A program made the position numbers and the translations under genes. The notes under the pieces are model-generated. The model saw nothing but the letters and a program-made list of their open reading frames with translations. It ran no database searches and was not told the origin of the DNA. A stretch of 64,000 nucleotides of DNA, taken from assembly GCA_017407645.1 (NCBI GenBank), contig JAFQWE010000012.1, positions 1-64,000 on the forward strand. Reading direction: 5' to 3'. Origin of the DNA: Clostridia bacterium. GTDB taxonomy: Bacteria; Bacillota; Clostridia; Oscillospirales; Acutalibacteraceae. Positions 1-7,564 of this stretch are shown here, one piece after another. Numbering within the stretch: the stretch's first letter is position 1; each line of letters begins with the position of its first letter.

Positions 1-605
1 AGGGCTTCAATAGAGTAATTACTGCAACCTTGGGCGCAGACGTTAAGAATATGGGTTATGAGTGCTTCTACCTTTGCAACAAACTTCAGTCCATCACATT
101 GAATGAAGGCCTTGAAGAACTTGGTTCATTGACATTCTATGAATGTACTGCTCTTACTCAGGTAGACATTCCTTCAAGCGTGCGCATCATTAACCACCGT
201 GCATTCAAGGGCGCAGGTCTTACCTCTATCGACGTTCCTGATACTGTAACCTATATGGGTTATGAAGTATTTATGAACTGCGCAAGTCTTGAAACTGTTG
301 ACATTAGCAGAGGCATATCCTTCCTTAACTCAAGAATGTTCGAAAACTGCACATCATTGAAGACCTTCTTCTATTCAAGCAATATGTGCCGTATCCGTAC
401 AAGAGTATTCTATGGATGTACCGCACTTGAGAGCGTTATCTTTGAGGACGCTAATCGGATGTGGGGCTCTTCTGATAAGACCGAGCCTATGATTCACTCT
501 ACCGCATTTGACAACTGCAACGGCAATGTTAAGTTGATTGCCGATGCAGGCACTCACGTTGAGGATTATGCTAAGAACTACGGTTTTGTATTTGAAGCAA
601 AATAA
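1..605 (+). CDS. BspA-like leucine-rich-repeat protein, C-terminal part (5' end outside window)
   Basis: The reading frame is open from base 3 to the TAA at 603-605, so the start lies upstream of the window. It encodes consecutive LRR_5/BspA-type repeats (units of the form LTxIxIPxxVxxIxxxAFxxC), an extracellular or surface module usually linked to adhesion or carbohydrate/protein binding. It is closely similar to residues about 305-505 of the LRR-GH5 protein at 11714-14317: shared strings include GYECFYLCNK, VTYMGYEVFMNC and IHSTAF. Unlike that paralogue it stops right after the repeats, with no Pro-Glu linker and no enzyme domain on the C-terminal side. A terminator follows at once. What precedes the repeats cannot be seen. 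Confidence 0.85.
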   Translation, partial: GFNRVITATLGADVKNMGYECFYLCNKLQSITLNEGLEELGSLTFYECTALTQVDIPSSVRIINHRAFKGAGLTSIDVPDTVTYMGYEVFMNCASLETVDISRGISFLNSRMFENCTSLKTFFYSSNMCRIRTRVFYGCTALESVIFEDANRMWGSSDKTEPMIHSTAFDNCNGNVKLIADAGTHVEDYAKNYGFVFEAK

Positions 606-621
606 AACTTAAATAAACAAC

Positions 622-661
622 AAACCCCTCTTGCCTGACTGAAAGGCAAGAGGGGTTTTTA
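622..661 (+). terminator. Rho-independent terminator of the LRR gene
   Basis: A 14-bp stem (623-636 with 644-657, AACCCCTCTTGCCT and its complement) is followed by a T run. It lies 17 bases after the LRR gene stop and also faces the end of the convergent ECF S-component gene, so it may serve both. Confidence 0.9.
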
Positions 662-669
662 TAACTATT

Positions 670-1242
670 TTAATGCTTTAAAATTACCTTTATAAGTCTT
701 ACAACTGCTGAACTTAACACAAGGTTAACAAGCAATTCAAACAAGAAATTAAAGCCTACAAAAGTGATTATTGCATAAAGGAAAATGTTTTGGTCACCTG
801 CGCCCTGCACGATAAAATCGGTGAAAAAGGTAAAGCAGCCAAGCAAAAACACGCCTGTATTAACTACGGGGCAAACAACTGCTGAAGTTAACACCGCCAA
901 AAGCTTGCTGCGTTTTTCAAGCAGCTCATACACAAGGCCTGCAAAAAAACCGCAAGCGGTACCCTTTAACAAAACTGTGATAATTGTGCCGTGAACACTG
1001 ATACCCATAAAGAGTGCCGCATCACCGCTGAGAAGCACTGCAGCGCCAAACACAAAGCCTAACCAAGCGCCTATATATTTGCCGCAGGTGGCGGCGCCTA
1101 TAACAATAGGAATAAGCACCAGTGACACCGAAAAGGTGCCAAAGCGAATAGTAGAGCCTAACATCTGCAACACGACCACCAAAGCGGTAAGTGCCGCGCC
1201 TAAAGTTATAAGCTCAATCTTTCTTTTTGAATTTTCGTTCAT
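670..1242 (-). CDS. ECF transporter S component, probably for pantothenate
   Basis: This 190-residue very hydrophobic protein has about six predicted membrane helices and the small-protein layout of ECF-type vitamin transporter substrate-binding (S) components, which dock onto a shared EcfA-A'-T energising module (not in this window). The start has a clear GGAGG 9 bases upstream. It lies 58 bases downstream of coaX on the same strand, probably one transcript. Substrate is inferred from that neighbour: CoaX phosphorylates pantothenate, and pantothenate S components (PanT type) are often linked to CoA genes. Family assignment is fairly sure, substrate only suggested; another vitamin remains possible. 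Confidence 0.75.
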   Translation of the reverse strand: MNENSKRKIELITLGAALTALVVVLQMLGSTIRFGTFSVSLVLIPIVIGAATCGKYIGAWLGFVFGAAVLLSGDAALFMGISVHGTIITVLLKGTACGFFAGLVYELLEKRSKLLAVLTSAVVCPVVNTGVFLLGCFTFFTDFIVQGAGDQNIFLYAIITFVGFNFLFELLVNLVLSSAVVRLIKVILKH

Positions 1243-1300
1243 AATAAATACCTCCGATACTGCCCATATAGGTGCAGTTCATAATATTTACAAAAGAATA

Positions 1301-2068
1301 TCAGTCAGTATTCTTTTTATAAATCAAATAAAGTCCGTCAAGGAGCAGGTTATCGTCAAGTATAACCTCTCGCTCGCAATATGCGGTTACGCCCTCTGCC
1401 AAGCCGCCGGTGGCAACAAGAGTTGCAGGTGAGCCAAGCTCTGCCTCCATACGCTTTGCCATACCGTCAAGCATTGCGGCGGCGCCAATTACCAATCCCG
1501 AACGCATAGAGTCAACGGTGTTGGTGCCGATAACTCTGTCGGGTGCAGAAATATCAATATAAGGAAGCTGTGCAGTGTTGCCTGCCAAGGCTTCAAGAGT
1601 TGTGCCAAGTCCTGCAGCAATAGCACCGCCGAGGAAGACACCGCCTTTATCAATCACACTGATTGTGGTAGCGGTACCCATATCGCAAACTATACAAGGC
1701 AAGGGATACTTTGCCACTGCGGCAACGGCACCGGCAACCATATCGGCGCCAAGCTGAGCAGGATTATCAATGCGGATATTAAGACCCGTCTTTACACCGG
1801 GGCCAATTGCAAGAGGAGTGATGCCCGTCAATTTTTTGATAGCCTTTTTCATATTTGAGCCAACGATTGGCACAACCGAGCTGATAATAGCCCCCTCTAT
1901 ACCGTCGGGCGCAAGGTTATTAAGAGCAAGTATATCCTTAATATCAATGGCGTACTGGTCGGCGGTAAGGCGTCTGTCGGTAGAAAGGCGGGACGTAAAT
2001 TTAAGCACGTCGCCCTTATACGCGCCGAGAGTTATGTTAGTATTGCCTATATCAACGGTGAGAATCAC
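1301..2068 (-). CDS. coaX: type III pantothenate kinase CoaX
   Basis: 255 residues, the usual size of CoaX, which catalyses the ATP-dependent phosphorylation of pantothenate, the first step of coenzyme A synthesis, and does not respond to CoA feedback. The N-terminal ASKHA phosphate motif DIGNTNITLG is at residues 5-14; further motifs are the substrate loop PxxLGADMVAG (near residue 105) and VCDMGTATT (near 130). The start is GTG at 2066-2068, preceded by AAAGGGG. It is divergent from the rlmD-like gene, and its own promoter is visible at 2103-2131. The downstream ECF S component probably imports its substrate. Confidence 0.93.
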   Translation of the reverse strand: MILTVDIGNTNITLGAYKGDVLKFTSRLSTDRRLTADQYAIDIKDILALNNLAPDGIEGAIISSVVPIVGSNMKKAIKKLTGITPLAIGPGVKTGLNIRIDNPAQLGADMVAGAVAAVAKYPLPCIVCDMGTATTISVIDKGGVFLGGAIAAGLGTTLEALAGNTAQLPYIDISAPDRVIGTNTVDSMRSGLVIGAAAMLDGMAKRMEAELGSPATLVATGGLAEGVTAYCEREVILDDNLLLDGLYLIYKKNTD

Positions 2069-2102
2069 TGCAAAATCCCCTTTACATCTTTGTTACATAG
2101 AT

Positions 2103-2131
2103 AGTATACCTCTTTTTTTAAAAAAAGTAAA
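2103..2131 (-). promoter_or_regulatory. promoter of coaX
   Basis: On the minus strand TTTACT (2126-2131) and TATACT (2103-2108) are separated by exactly 17 bases, 35 bases ahead of the coaX GTG start. It lies back to back with the promoter for the divergent methyltransferase. Confidence 0.65.
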
Positions 2132-2144
2132 TATCCTATTTGTA

Positions 2145-2173
2145 TTGACTATAAGCCGTTAAAAAGGTATAAT
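2145..2173 (+). promoter_or_regulatory. promoter of the rlmD-like gene
   Basis: TTGACT (2145-2150), 17-base spacer, TATAAT (2168-2173). Transcription should begin near 2180, which excludes the upstream in-frame TTG at 2176 as a start and supports ATG 2230. Confidence 0.85.
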
Positions 2174-2229
2174 TTGTGCAAAACGACCTTATTTTTGGGG
2201 GTATGCAGAGGGTTGCCTCTGATTTTGCT

Positions 2230-3579
2230 ATGAAAAAGAATGATATTGTAAAAATTGAAATAACGGGTATGTCACACGAGGGTGTGGGTATCGGCAGAGT
2301 GGATAATATGGCAGTTTTTGTGCGAGGCAGTGCCGTCGGTGATACTGCAGAGGCGGTTATCATCAAGGTGGCAAAAAACTATGCCGTAGGTAAGCTTTTG
2401 TCGGTTATTACTCCGTCCAAAGACCGCATTGACAATGACTGCCCTGCCTTTCCCCGTTGCGGAGGATGTGTCTATCGCCACATAAGCTACTCCGCCGAGG
2501 CAGAGATTAAGCGTCAAAGGGTTTCCGACTGCCTGAAAAGGATTGGCGGTATTGATTTTACTCCCGATGCCACAGAGGTTGGTGAGGAGTCGGGCTATCG
2601 CAACAAGGCTCAGTACCCCGTTGGTGACGATGGCAAAGGTTTAATTGCAGGCTTTTATGCCAATCACTCCCACCGCATTATTGATTGCGGTGAATGTGCC
2701 TTGCAACCTCCTATTTTCAGCAAGGTTGTTGACTGCGTTAAGGCTTTTTTAACCGAAAAATCCATCACCGCTTATAACGAAACAAGCGGCAAAGGTCTTG
2801 TGCGCCACATATACATCCGACAAGGCGCCGTCACCAAGGAAATGATGGTTTGCATTGTTATTAACGGCAAGGATTTGCCTCACGGAAATGAACTTGTCAG
2901 ACGACTTCTTGAAACTGTTGGTGATGACCTTAAAACTGTGGTACTGAATATTAACACCGCCGACACAAATGTTGTTATGTCAACCAACTGCAAGGCTATT
3001 TACGGTGACGGTTACATCACCGACCTGCTTTGCGGTGTTAAGGTGCGCCTTAATCCCCTCTCCTTTTATCAGGTCAATCACTCTATGGCAGAGCGACTTT
3101 ATAACAAGGCGGCAGAGTTTGCAGGAAAAGGCGGCACTTTGATTGACCTTTACTGCGGCGCAGGCACCATTGGTCTTTCTATGGCAGACAGATTTGACAG
3201 AATTATCGGTGTTGAGGTTGTTCCCGAAGCAATTGAGGATGCAAAATTCAACGCCGCCCAAAACGGCATTTCAAATGCACGATTTATTTGTGGTGACGCT
3301 TACGCGGCCGCAAAGCAACTGCACGACGAGGGTATAAATCCCGACGTGGTGCTTGTTGACCCCCCTCGAAAAGGATTAGAAGATGGGCTCCCCCGTCATA
3401 TTGCCGAGAATATGTCACCTGACAGGGTGGTATACGTCTCTTGCGACCCTGCCACTATGGCACGTGACGTTAAGGCTTTTGAGGAGTGTGGATACAAGCT
3501 GACAGAGTCTGTACCTTTTGATTTGTTTCCGAGAACAGCTCATGTGGAAAGTTGTGTTTTGTTATGCAAAACACAGTGA
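2230..3579 (+). CDS. 23S rRNA (uracil-5-)-methyltransferase RlmD/RlmCD family with TRAM domain
   Basis: 449 residues, the normal length of RumA/RlmD-type SAM-dependent enzymes that methylate C5 of uridine in 23S rRNA. An N-terminal TRAM RNA-binding domain (MKKNDIVKIEITGMSHEG onward, about 1-60) is followed by the iron-sulfur cysteines CxxxxxCGGC (about 72-81) with a fourth Cys near 155. The SAM site DLYCGAGTIG and the motifs DPPRKGL and YVSCDPATMARD (catalytic Cys) are all present. ATG 2230 is chosen because it matches the usual family start; ATG 2203 is possible but its GGGGG is only two bases away. The stop codon overlaps the first heptamer of a hairpin array. Exact target base (747, 1939 or both) cannot be read from sequence. 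Confidence 0.92.
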   Translation: MKKNDIVKIEITGMSHEGVGIGRVDNMAVFVRGSAVGDTAEAVIIKVAKNYAVGKLLSVITPSKDRIDNDCPAFPRCGGCVYRHISYSAEAEIKRQRVSDCLKRIGGIDFTPDATEVGEESGYRNKAQYPVGDDGKGLIAGFYANHSHRIIDCGECALQPPIFSKVVDCVKAFLTEKSITAYNETSGKGLVRHIYIRQGAVTKEMMVCIVINGKDLPHGNELVRRLLETVGDDLKTVVLNINTADTNVVMSTNCKAIYGDGYITDLLCGVKVRLNPLSFYQVNHSMAERLYNKAAEFAGKGGTLIDLYCGAGTIGLSMADRFDRIIGVEVVPEAIEDAKFNAAQNGISNARFICGDAYAAAKQLHDEGINPDVVLVDPPRKGLEDGLPRHIAENMSPDRVVYVSCDPATMARDVKAFEECGYKLTESVPFDLFPRTAHVESCVLLCKTQ

Positions 3580-3661
3580 TATAAATTCTTAAAGAATTTG
3601 CGATATATACTTATGTATGCGATATATCAACGATGCGATATGTCCCTTCGGGACGCGTAAA
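3576..3661 (+). repeat. hairpin array 1: GYGATAT heptamers separated by mini-palindromes
   Basis: Heptamers at 3576-3582 (GTGATAT), 3600-3606, 3619-3625 and 3635-3641 (all GCGATAT) and a degenerate one at 3655-3661 (GCGTAAA). Between them lie four unrelated perfect palindromes: 3583-3599 (AAATTCTT stem), 3607-3618 (ATAC), 3626-3634 (ATC) and 3642-3654 (GTCCC). Spacer lengths differ (17, 12, 9, 13). The first heptamer overlaps the TGA of the upstream gene. Same construction as 26880-27021 and 38009-38213. Confidence 0.8.
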
Positions 3662-3677
3662 TGCAAGGAGTTAGAAA

Positions 3678-4823
3678 ATGAGCGAAATTAAGCGTTGCCC
3701 CAACTATAAAAAATGTGGCGGATGTCAACTGCAAAATATGGATTATGACCGTCAGTTGCGGTTTAAACAGGCTCAGGTAGTAAAATTGCTGGGACGGTTT
3801 CATCGCGTCAGCAACATAATCGGTATGGAAAATCCCACCCACTATCGCAACAAGGTGCAAGCCGCATTCGGTCAGCGCGGAGGCCAGCTTATTTCGGGTG
3901 TCTATCAATCCTCCACCCACAAAATTGTGCCTGTTGACGACTGTATGATTGAGGATGAAATTGCCGATAAAATCATTGTTACTGTGCGCAAATTGGCACA
4001 AAGCTTTAAGCTACGGGCTTTTAATGACACCACTATGAAGGGATTTTTGCGTCACGTTCTTGTTAAGCGCGGATTTAAAAGCGGTCAGGTTATGGTGGTG
4101 CTTGTGACTTCAGGGGGCGATTTTCCATCTCAGCGTTCATTTGTAAATGCCCTGCTTGGCAGACACCCCGAAATTACCACCATCGTGAGAAACATAAACG
4201 AAAAGCACACAAGCCTTGTGCTTGGCGCAAAAAGTCAAGTGCTTTTTGGCGACGGTTATATTGAGGAAGAACTGTGTGGCAAAACCTTCAGAATCAGCCC
4301 CAAGGCTTTTTATCAGATTAACCCCACCCAAACACAGATTTTATATGAAACTGCAGTGGATTTTGCAGGGCTTGACGGTTCTCAATCGGTTATTGATGCC
4401 TACTGCGGCACGGGTACAATCGGCATTATTATGTCTGACAAGGCAGGCAGTGTGATGGGTGTTGAGCTTAATCCCGATGCCGTTGAGGATGCCAAATTCA
4501 ACGCCAAGAAAAACGGAGTGGACAACATCAAATTTTATTGCGCCGATGCAGGCGATTTTATGGTAGAACTTGCTCAGCGCAAACGTAAAGTTGACGTTGT
4601 AATCACCGACCCTCCAAGAGCAGGATGCAGTCGCGACTTTTTGGAAAGTGTGGTAGCTCTGTCTCCTAAAAAAGTGGTTTATATCTCTTGCAACCCTGTT
4701 ACTCTGGCACGAGATTTGGGCTATATAACTCGCAAAGGGTATAAGGTTGCAAAAATTCAGCCTGTTGATATGTTCCCTTTTACAGAACACGTGGAGTGTT
4801 GTGTTTTGCTGTGCAAAACATAA
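3678..4823 (+). CDS. RlmD-family rRNA uridine methyltransferase lacking TRAM domain
   Basis: 381 residues, a second RumA-type SAM-dependent RNA uridine C5 methyltransferase directly after the first. It begins with the iron-sulfur cysteines (CPNYKKCGGC, residues 7-16) and lacks the TRAM domain of its neighbour. DAYCGTGTIG (SAM), DPPRAGC and YISCNPVTLARD (catalytic Cys) are intact, so it should be active. ATG 3678 follows AAGGAG at 3664-3669. The pair is about 40 percent alike by eye in the catalytic half and may be an old duplication in which the two took different rRNA positions. The two genes are separated only by hairpin array 1. Confidence 0.88.
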   Translation: MSEIKRCPNYKKCGGCQLQNMDYDRQLRFKQAQVVKLLGRFHRVSNIIGMENPTHYRNKVQAAFGQRGGQLISGVYQSSTHKIVPVDDCMIEDEIADKIIVTVRKLAQSFKLRAFNDTTMKGFLRHVLVKRGFKSGQVMVVLVTSGGDFPSQRSFVNALLGRHPEITTIVRNINEKHTSLVLGAKSQVLFGDGYIEEELCGKTFRISPKAFYQINPTQTQILYETAVDFAGLDGSQSVIDAYCGTGTIGIIMSDKAGSVMGVELNPDAVEDAKFNAKKNGVDNIKFYCADAGDFMVELAQRKRKVDVVITDPPRAGCSRDFLESVVALSPKKVVYISCNPVTLARDLGYITRKGYKVAKIQPVDMFPFTEHVECCVLLCKT

Positions 4824-4852
4824 AATAGTTTGCATTTTAAATAATATATTTG

Positions 4853-4881
4853 TTGATTGGGTTGCTTGAGGATGATATCAT
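4853..4881 (+). promoter_or_regulatory. promoter of the xylanase gene
   Basis: TTGATT (4853-4858), 17 bases, TATCAT (4876-4881), about 30 bases before the ATG at 4912. A plausible sigma-A type promoter between the methyltransferase and the xylanase. Confidence 0.55.
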
Positions 4882-4911
4882 TTACTCAAATAAGGCAAGG
4901 AGGCAATCGCT

Positions 4912-6234
4912 ATGGCAAGTGACCGCAGAATTATACTTAAGCAGTTTGAAGATAATGCAGAGTTAATTGAATCCCGTCTTAACGATACAATAGAAAAGGT
5001 GCGCAAAGGGAATTTTGACCTTGAAATAACCATTGACGGCAAAGCAGTATGCGATGCAAAAATCACCGCTACCCTTTTGAATCACGACTTCAGACACGGT
5101 GCCAACATTTTTATGCTTGGTGAGTTTGGTGAGGATGAAGCCGCCGAGCAAAACTACCGCGAGCGCTTTGCAGAGGCGTTTAACCTTGCCACTCTGCCCT
5201 TTTATTGGTCTGATTTAGAGCCCGAACAAAACAAACCCCGTTTTGACAAAGACTCACCAAAAATTTACCGCCGTCCTGCCCCCGATTTGTGCCTTGAATT
5301 TTGCAAAGAGCACAATATTGAGCCTAAAGCCCACATCCTTACATACGATTATTGGGTGCCAAAGTGGGTGCCCACAGATGACGTGGATGAAATAAAAGGG
5401 TTGTATGAAATCCGTTACAAACAGCTTGCAGACCGCTATGCCCAACAAATCAAAGGGTGGGAGGTTATTAACGAAACCCTGTTCACCCACGGCGACACAG
5501 CATTCTATTATGACGACAACTACGTTGAGTGGTGCTTTGAAAAGGCAGAGGAGTATTTTCCCAACAACACCCTTATAATCAATGAAGCCACCGAAAGCGC
5601 GTGGAGCAGATTTATCGGCAACCGCAGTCAATATTTTATGCAGATTGAGCGTGCAATTGCCAATGGCAGTCGAATTGACTGCATCGGCTTCCAGTACCAC
5701 CAATTTCACAAGCGTGAGCTTGAAGAGGAAAAGACCAAATTTACCTATAATCCTCTCAACCTTTATGCCAATATGGATAAGTATGCCCAGTTTCAAAAGC
5801 ACTTTCAGCTTACCGAATTGACCATTCCCGCCTATTCAAACGACGAAGAAGATGAGGCTATTCAAGCCGAGATTTTAACTTGGCTTTATAAGGTTTGGTT
5901 TAGCCATCCTAATATGGAAGCCATAATTTATTGGAATTTAATTGACGGCTACGCCGCCTTTGCTCCCAAAGGTGATATGACCGCAGGTGAAAATTATTAT
6001 TTTGGCGGTCTGCTCCGTTTTGACGGCTCGCCAAAGCCTTCCTACTTTGCTATAAGGGATTTGTTTAAAAAGACCTGGCACACCCGTTTTGAAGGCAAAA
6101 CCAACGGTGATGGCAGAGTTAATCTGCGTGGCTTTTACGGTGAGTATGACGTGACCGTTGAGGTTGACGGCAAAGTTTACTCGGTCAAAGCAGACTTGCA
6201 TAAAGGTAGAAATAAACTTAAGATTGAATTGTGA
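4912..6234 (+). CDS. GH10 endo-1,4-beta-xylanase, apparently cytoplasmic
   Basis: 440 residues with the (beta/alpha)8 fold of glycoside hydrolase family 10, retaining enzymes that cleave beta-1,4-xylan or xylo-oligosaccharides. Acid/base Glu188 sits in WEVINE and the nucleophile is Glu302 in LTELTIP; IIYWNLIDGYA near 330 is the strand-8 motif. A short beta-rich N-terminal segment (about 30-65) and a C-terminal beta tail (about 400-440) flank the barrel. AAGGAGG at 4898-4904 fixes the start. No signal peptide or anchor is present, so it probably acts inside the cell on imported oligosaccharides. It heads a cluster with an esterase and a beta-helix protein. Substrate beyond xylan is not certain. 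Confidence 0.88.
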   Translation: MASDRRIILKQFEDNAELIESRLNDTIEKVRKGNFDLEITIDGKAVCDAKITATLLNHDFRHGANIFMLGEFGEDEAAEQNYRERFAEAFNLATLPFYWSDLEPEQNKPRFDKDSPKIYRRPAPDLCLEFCKEHNIEPKAHILTYDYWVPKWVPTDDVDEIKGLYEIRYKQLADRYAQQIKGWEVINETLFTHGDTAFYYDDNYVEWCFEKAEEYFPNNTLIINEATESAWSRFIGNRSQYFMQIERAIANGSRIDCIGFQYHQFHKRELEEEKTKFTYNPLNLYANMDKYAQFQKHFQLTELTIPAYSNDEEDEAIQAEILTWLYKVWFSHPNMEAIIYWNLIDGYAAFAPKGDMTAGENYYFGGLLRFDGSPKPSYFAIRDLFKKTWHTRFEGKTNGDGRVNLRGFYGEYDVTVEVDGKVYSVKADLHKGRNKLKIEL

Positions 6235-6239
6235 TTTTT

Positions 6240-6267
6240 AGGGAATGGGCTTATCCATTCCCTTTTT
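6240..6267 (+). terminator. terminator of the xylanase gene
   Basis: GGGAATGG (6241-6248) pairs with CCATTCCC (6255-6262), followed by TTTTT. It lies immediately after the stop codon. Confidence 0.85.
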
Positions 6268-6288
6268 GCATATAAAAAAAGACAGACC

Positions 6289-6324
6289 GTTAGGCGTTGT
6301 ATCCTTACGGGTACAACGCCTAAC
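6289..6324. repeat. 13-bp inverted repeat in the xylanase-esterase gap
   Basis: GTTAGGCGTTGTA (6289-6301) pairs perfectly with TACAACGCCTAAC (6312-6324) around a 10-base loop, without an adjacent T run. The rest of 6325-6453 shows nothing I recognise. Another stem-loop (AAAACAGG with CCTGTTTT, 6454-6476) follows before the next promoter. Confidence 0.7.
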
Positions 6325-6512
6325 CTCTGCCTTTATTCTTTTGCGCCAATCTTCCATACACCGCGGCAAGCACTGCATCCATCCGTTTCCTTTATATCAA
6401 AGCAAATTCGTTGTTTTGTTTGTTCATTTGCATTTTAACTTATTCTTTAGATTAAAACAGGGTTTTTGCCTGTTTTCTCTTGATTTTGTGTAAAAAAAGC
6501 TTGTTTCATTTG

Positions 6513-6540
6513 TTGATTTTTCTACTGTATATGTTACAAT
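6513..6540 (+). promoter_or_regulatory. promoter of the esterase/beta-helix genes
   Basis: TTGATT (6513-6518), 16-base spacer, TACAAT (6535-6540), 20 bases before the chosen ATG at 6561. It suggests that these two genes are transcribed separately from the xylanase. Confidence 0.55.
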
Positions 6541-6560
6541 CAAATAAAGAGGTGTTTAAA

Positions 6561-7553
6561 ATGAAGAACACGTATGAATATCAAAAAGAAAGAGCCAAAT
6601 TTGTGTCACCCTCTATGTCATTTGACGGAGGTGACTATGAGGCGTGGAAAGGGCTTGCCAGAGAAAAACTGCACGACCTTTTGGGTATGGACAAGTATGT
6701 TTGCCCCCACACCCCTGCTACCATTGAGTATGACGTTCAGCAAGAGGGATTTCGTGAAATCCGCTTTTTGATGGAAACGGAAGAAGGCTACTTTGTGCCC
6801 TGTCACCTGTGGTTGCCTGACGGAATTGAGCATCCCCCTGTGATAATCTGCTTGCAGGGTCATTCCCCCGGAATGCATATTTCTATGGCGCGACTAAAAT
6901 CCCCCAACGAAGCACGTTTAATTGAAAACGGTGACAGAGATTTTTGCGTGCGCGCCGTTAAAGAGGGATTTGCCGCCGTTGCACTGGAGCAACGTAACTT
7001 TGGCGAATTGCAAGGTGAAGGCAAATGTCTTGACTCATCCTTGACCGCTCTGCTTTACGGCAGAACTACAATTGGTGAGCGTGTTCACGACGTAAAAGTG
7101 TGCATTGATACCTTGGAAAAGCAGTTTGCAGACCTTGTTGACACTGAAAAAATTTGCTGTATGGGCAATTCGGGCGGTGGCACTGCAACCGCCTACGTTG
7201 CGGCGTTGGAGGACAGAATCAAGTTGGCAGTGCCCTCTTGCGCTATGTGTACCTACAAAGATTCTATCGTTGATTTGGAGCATTGTTCTTGCAACTACGT
7301 GCCAAGAATTGCCGAGTTTTTTGATATGGGTGATTTAATGGCTATGGCGGCTCCAAAGGCTTTTATACAAGTAAGCGGTCTTGAAGATAATATTTTCCCC
7401 ATTGACGCTGCAAAATCTGTTTTTGAAAAGGGCAGTTTAGCCTATGAGCAGTTGGGTGTTAAAGACCGCACCGCCTTGGTAATCGGCAATGGCGGTCACC
7501 GATTCTATGCAGATGACACTTGGCCGCTAATTCACAAAATATTGGGATGTTAA
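6561..7553 (+). CDS. alpha/beta-hydrolase, acetyl-xylan-esterase/dienelactone-hydrolase type
   Basis: 330 residues from ATG 6561, chosen because AGAGGTG lies 5 bases upstream and the further upstream in-frame start precedes the promoter. The nucleophile elbow GNSGGG (Ser about 221), the acid Asp in GLEDNIFPID and His in GNGGHRF form a standard triad. The pattern resembles the Abhydrolase_7/acetyl xylan esterase-like families, whose members remove acyl groups from plant polysaccharides. No signal peptide is present. Together with the GH10 gene upstream and the beta-helix gene 11 bases downstream, it probably deacylates oligosaccharides in the cytoplasm. Exact substrate unknown. Confidence 0.75.
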   Translation: MKNTYEYQKERAKFVSPSMSFDGGDYEAWKGLAREKLHDLLGMDKYVCPHTPATIEYDVQQEGFREIRFLMETEEGYFVPCHLWLPDGIEHPPVIICLQGHSPGMHISMARLKSPNEARLIENGDRDFCVRAVKEGFAAVALEQRNFGELQGEGKCLDSSLTALLYGRTTIGERVHDVKVCIDTLEKQFADLVDTEKICCMGNSGGGTATAYVAALEDRIKLAVPSCAMCTYKDSIVDLEHCSCNYVPRIAEFFDMGDLMAMAAPKAFIQVSGLEDNIFPIDAAKSVFEKGSLAYEQLGVKDRTALVIGNGGHRFYADDTWPLIHKILGC

Positions 7554-7564
7554 AGGTTGATTTT

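Noticed and set aside
2176..2229. Upstream in-frame starts (TTG 2176, ATG 2203) for the rlmD-like gene
   Set aside because: 2176 lies at or before the predicted transcription start, and the GGGGG before 2203 is only two bases away; the family start fits 2230.
3627..4001. Minus-strand ORFs within the two methyltransferase genes
   Set aside because: Antisense shadows with low-complexity Cys/His/Phe-rich translations and no recognisable motif.
6245..6493. 82-codon ORF after the xylanase
   Set aside because: Begins inside the terminator stem, lacks a ribosome site and reads through two inverted repeats.
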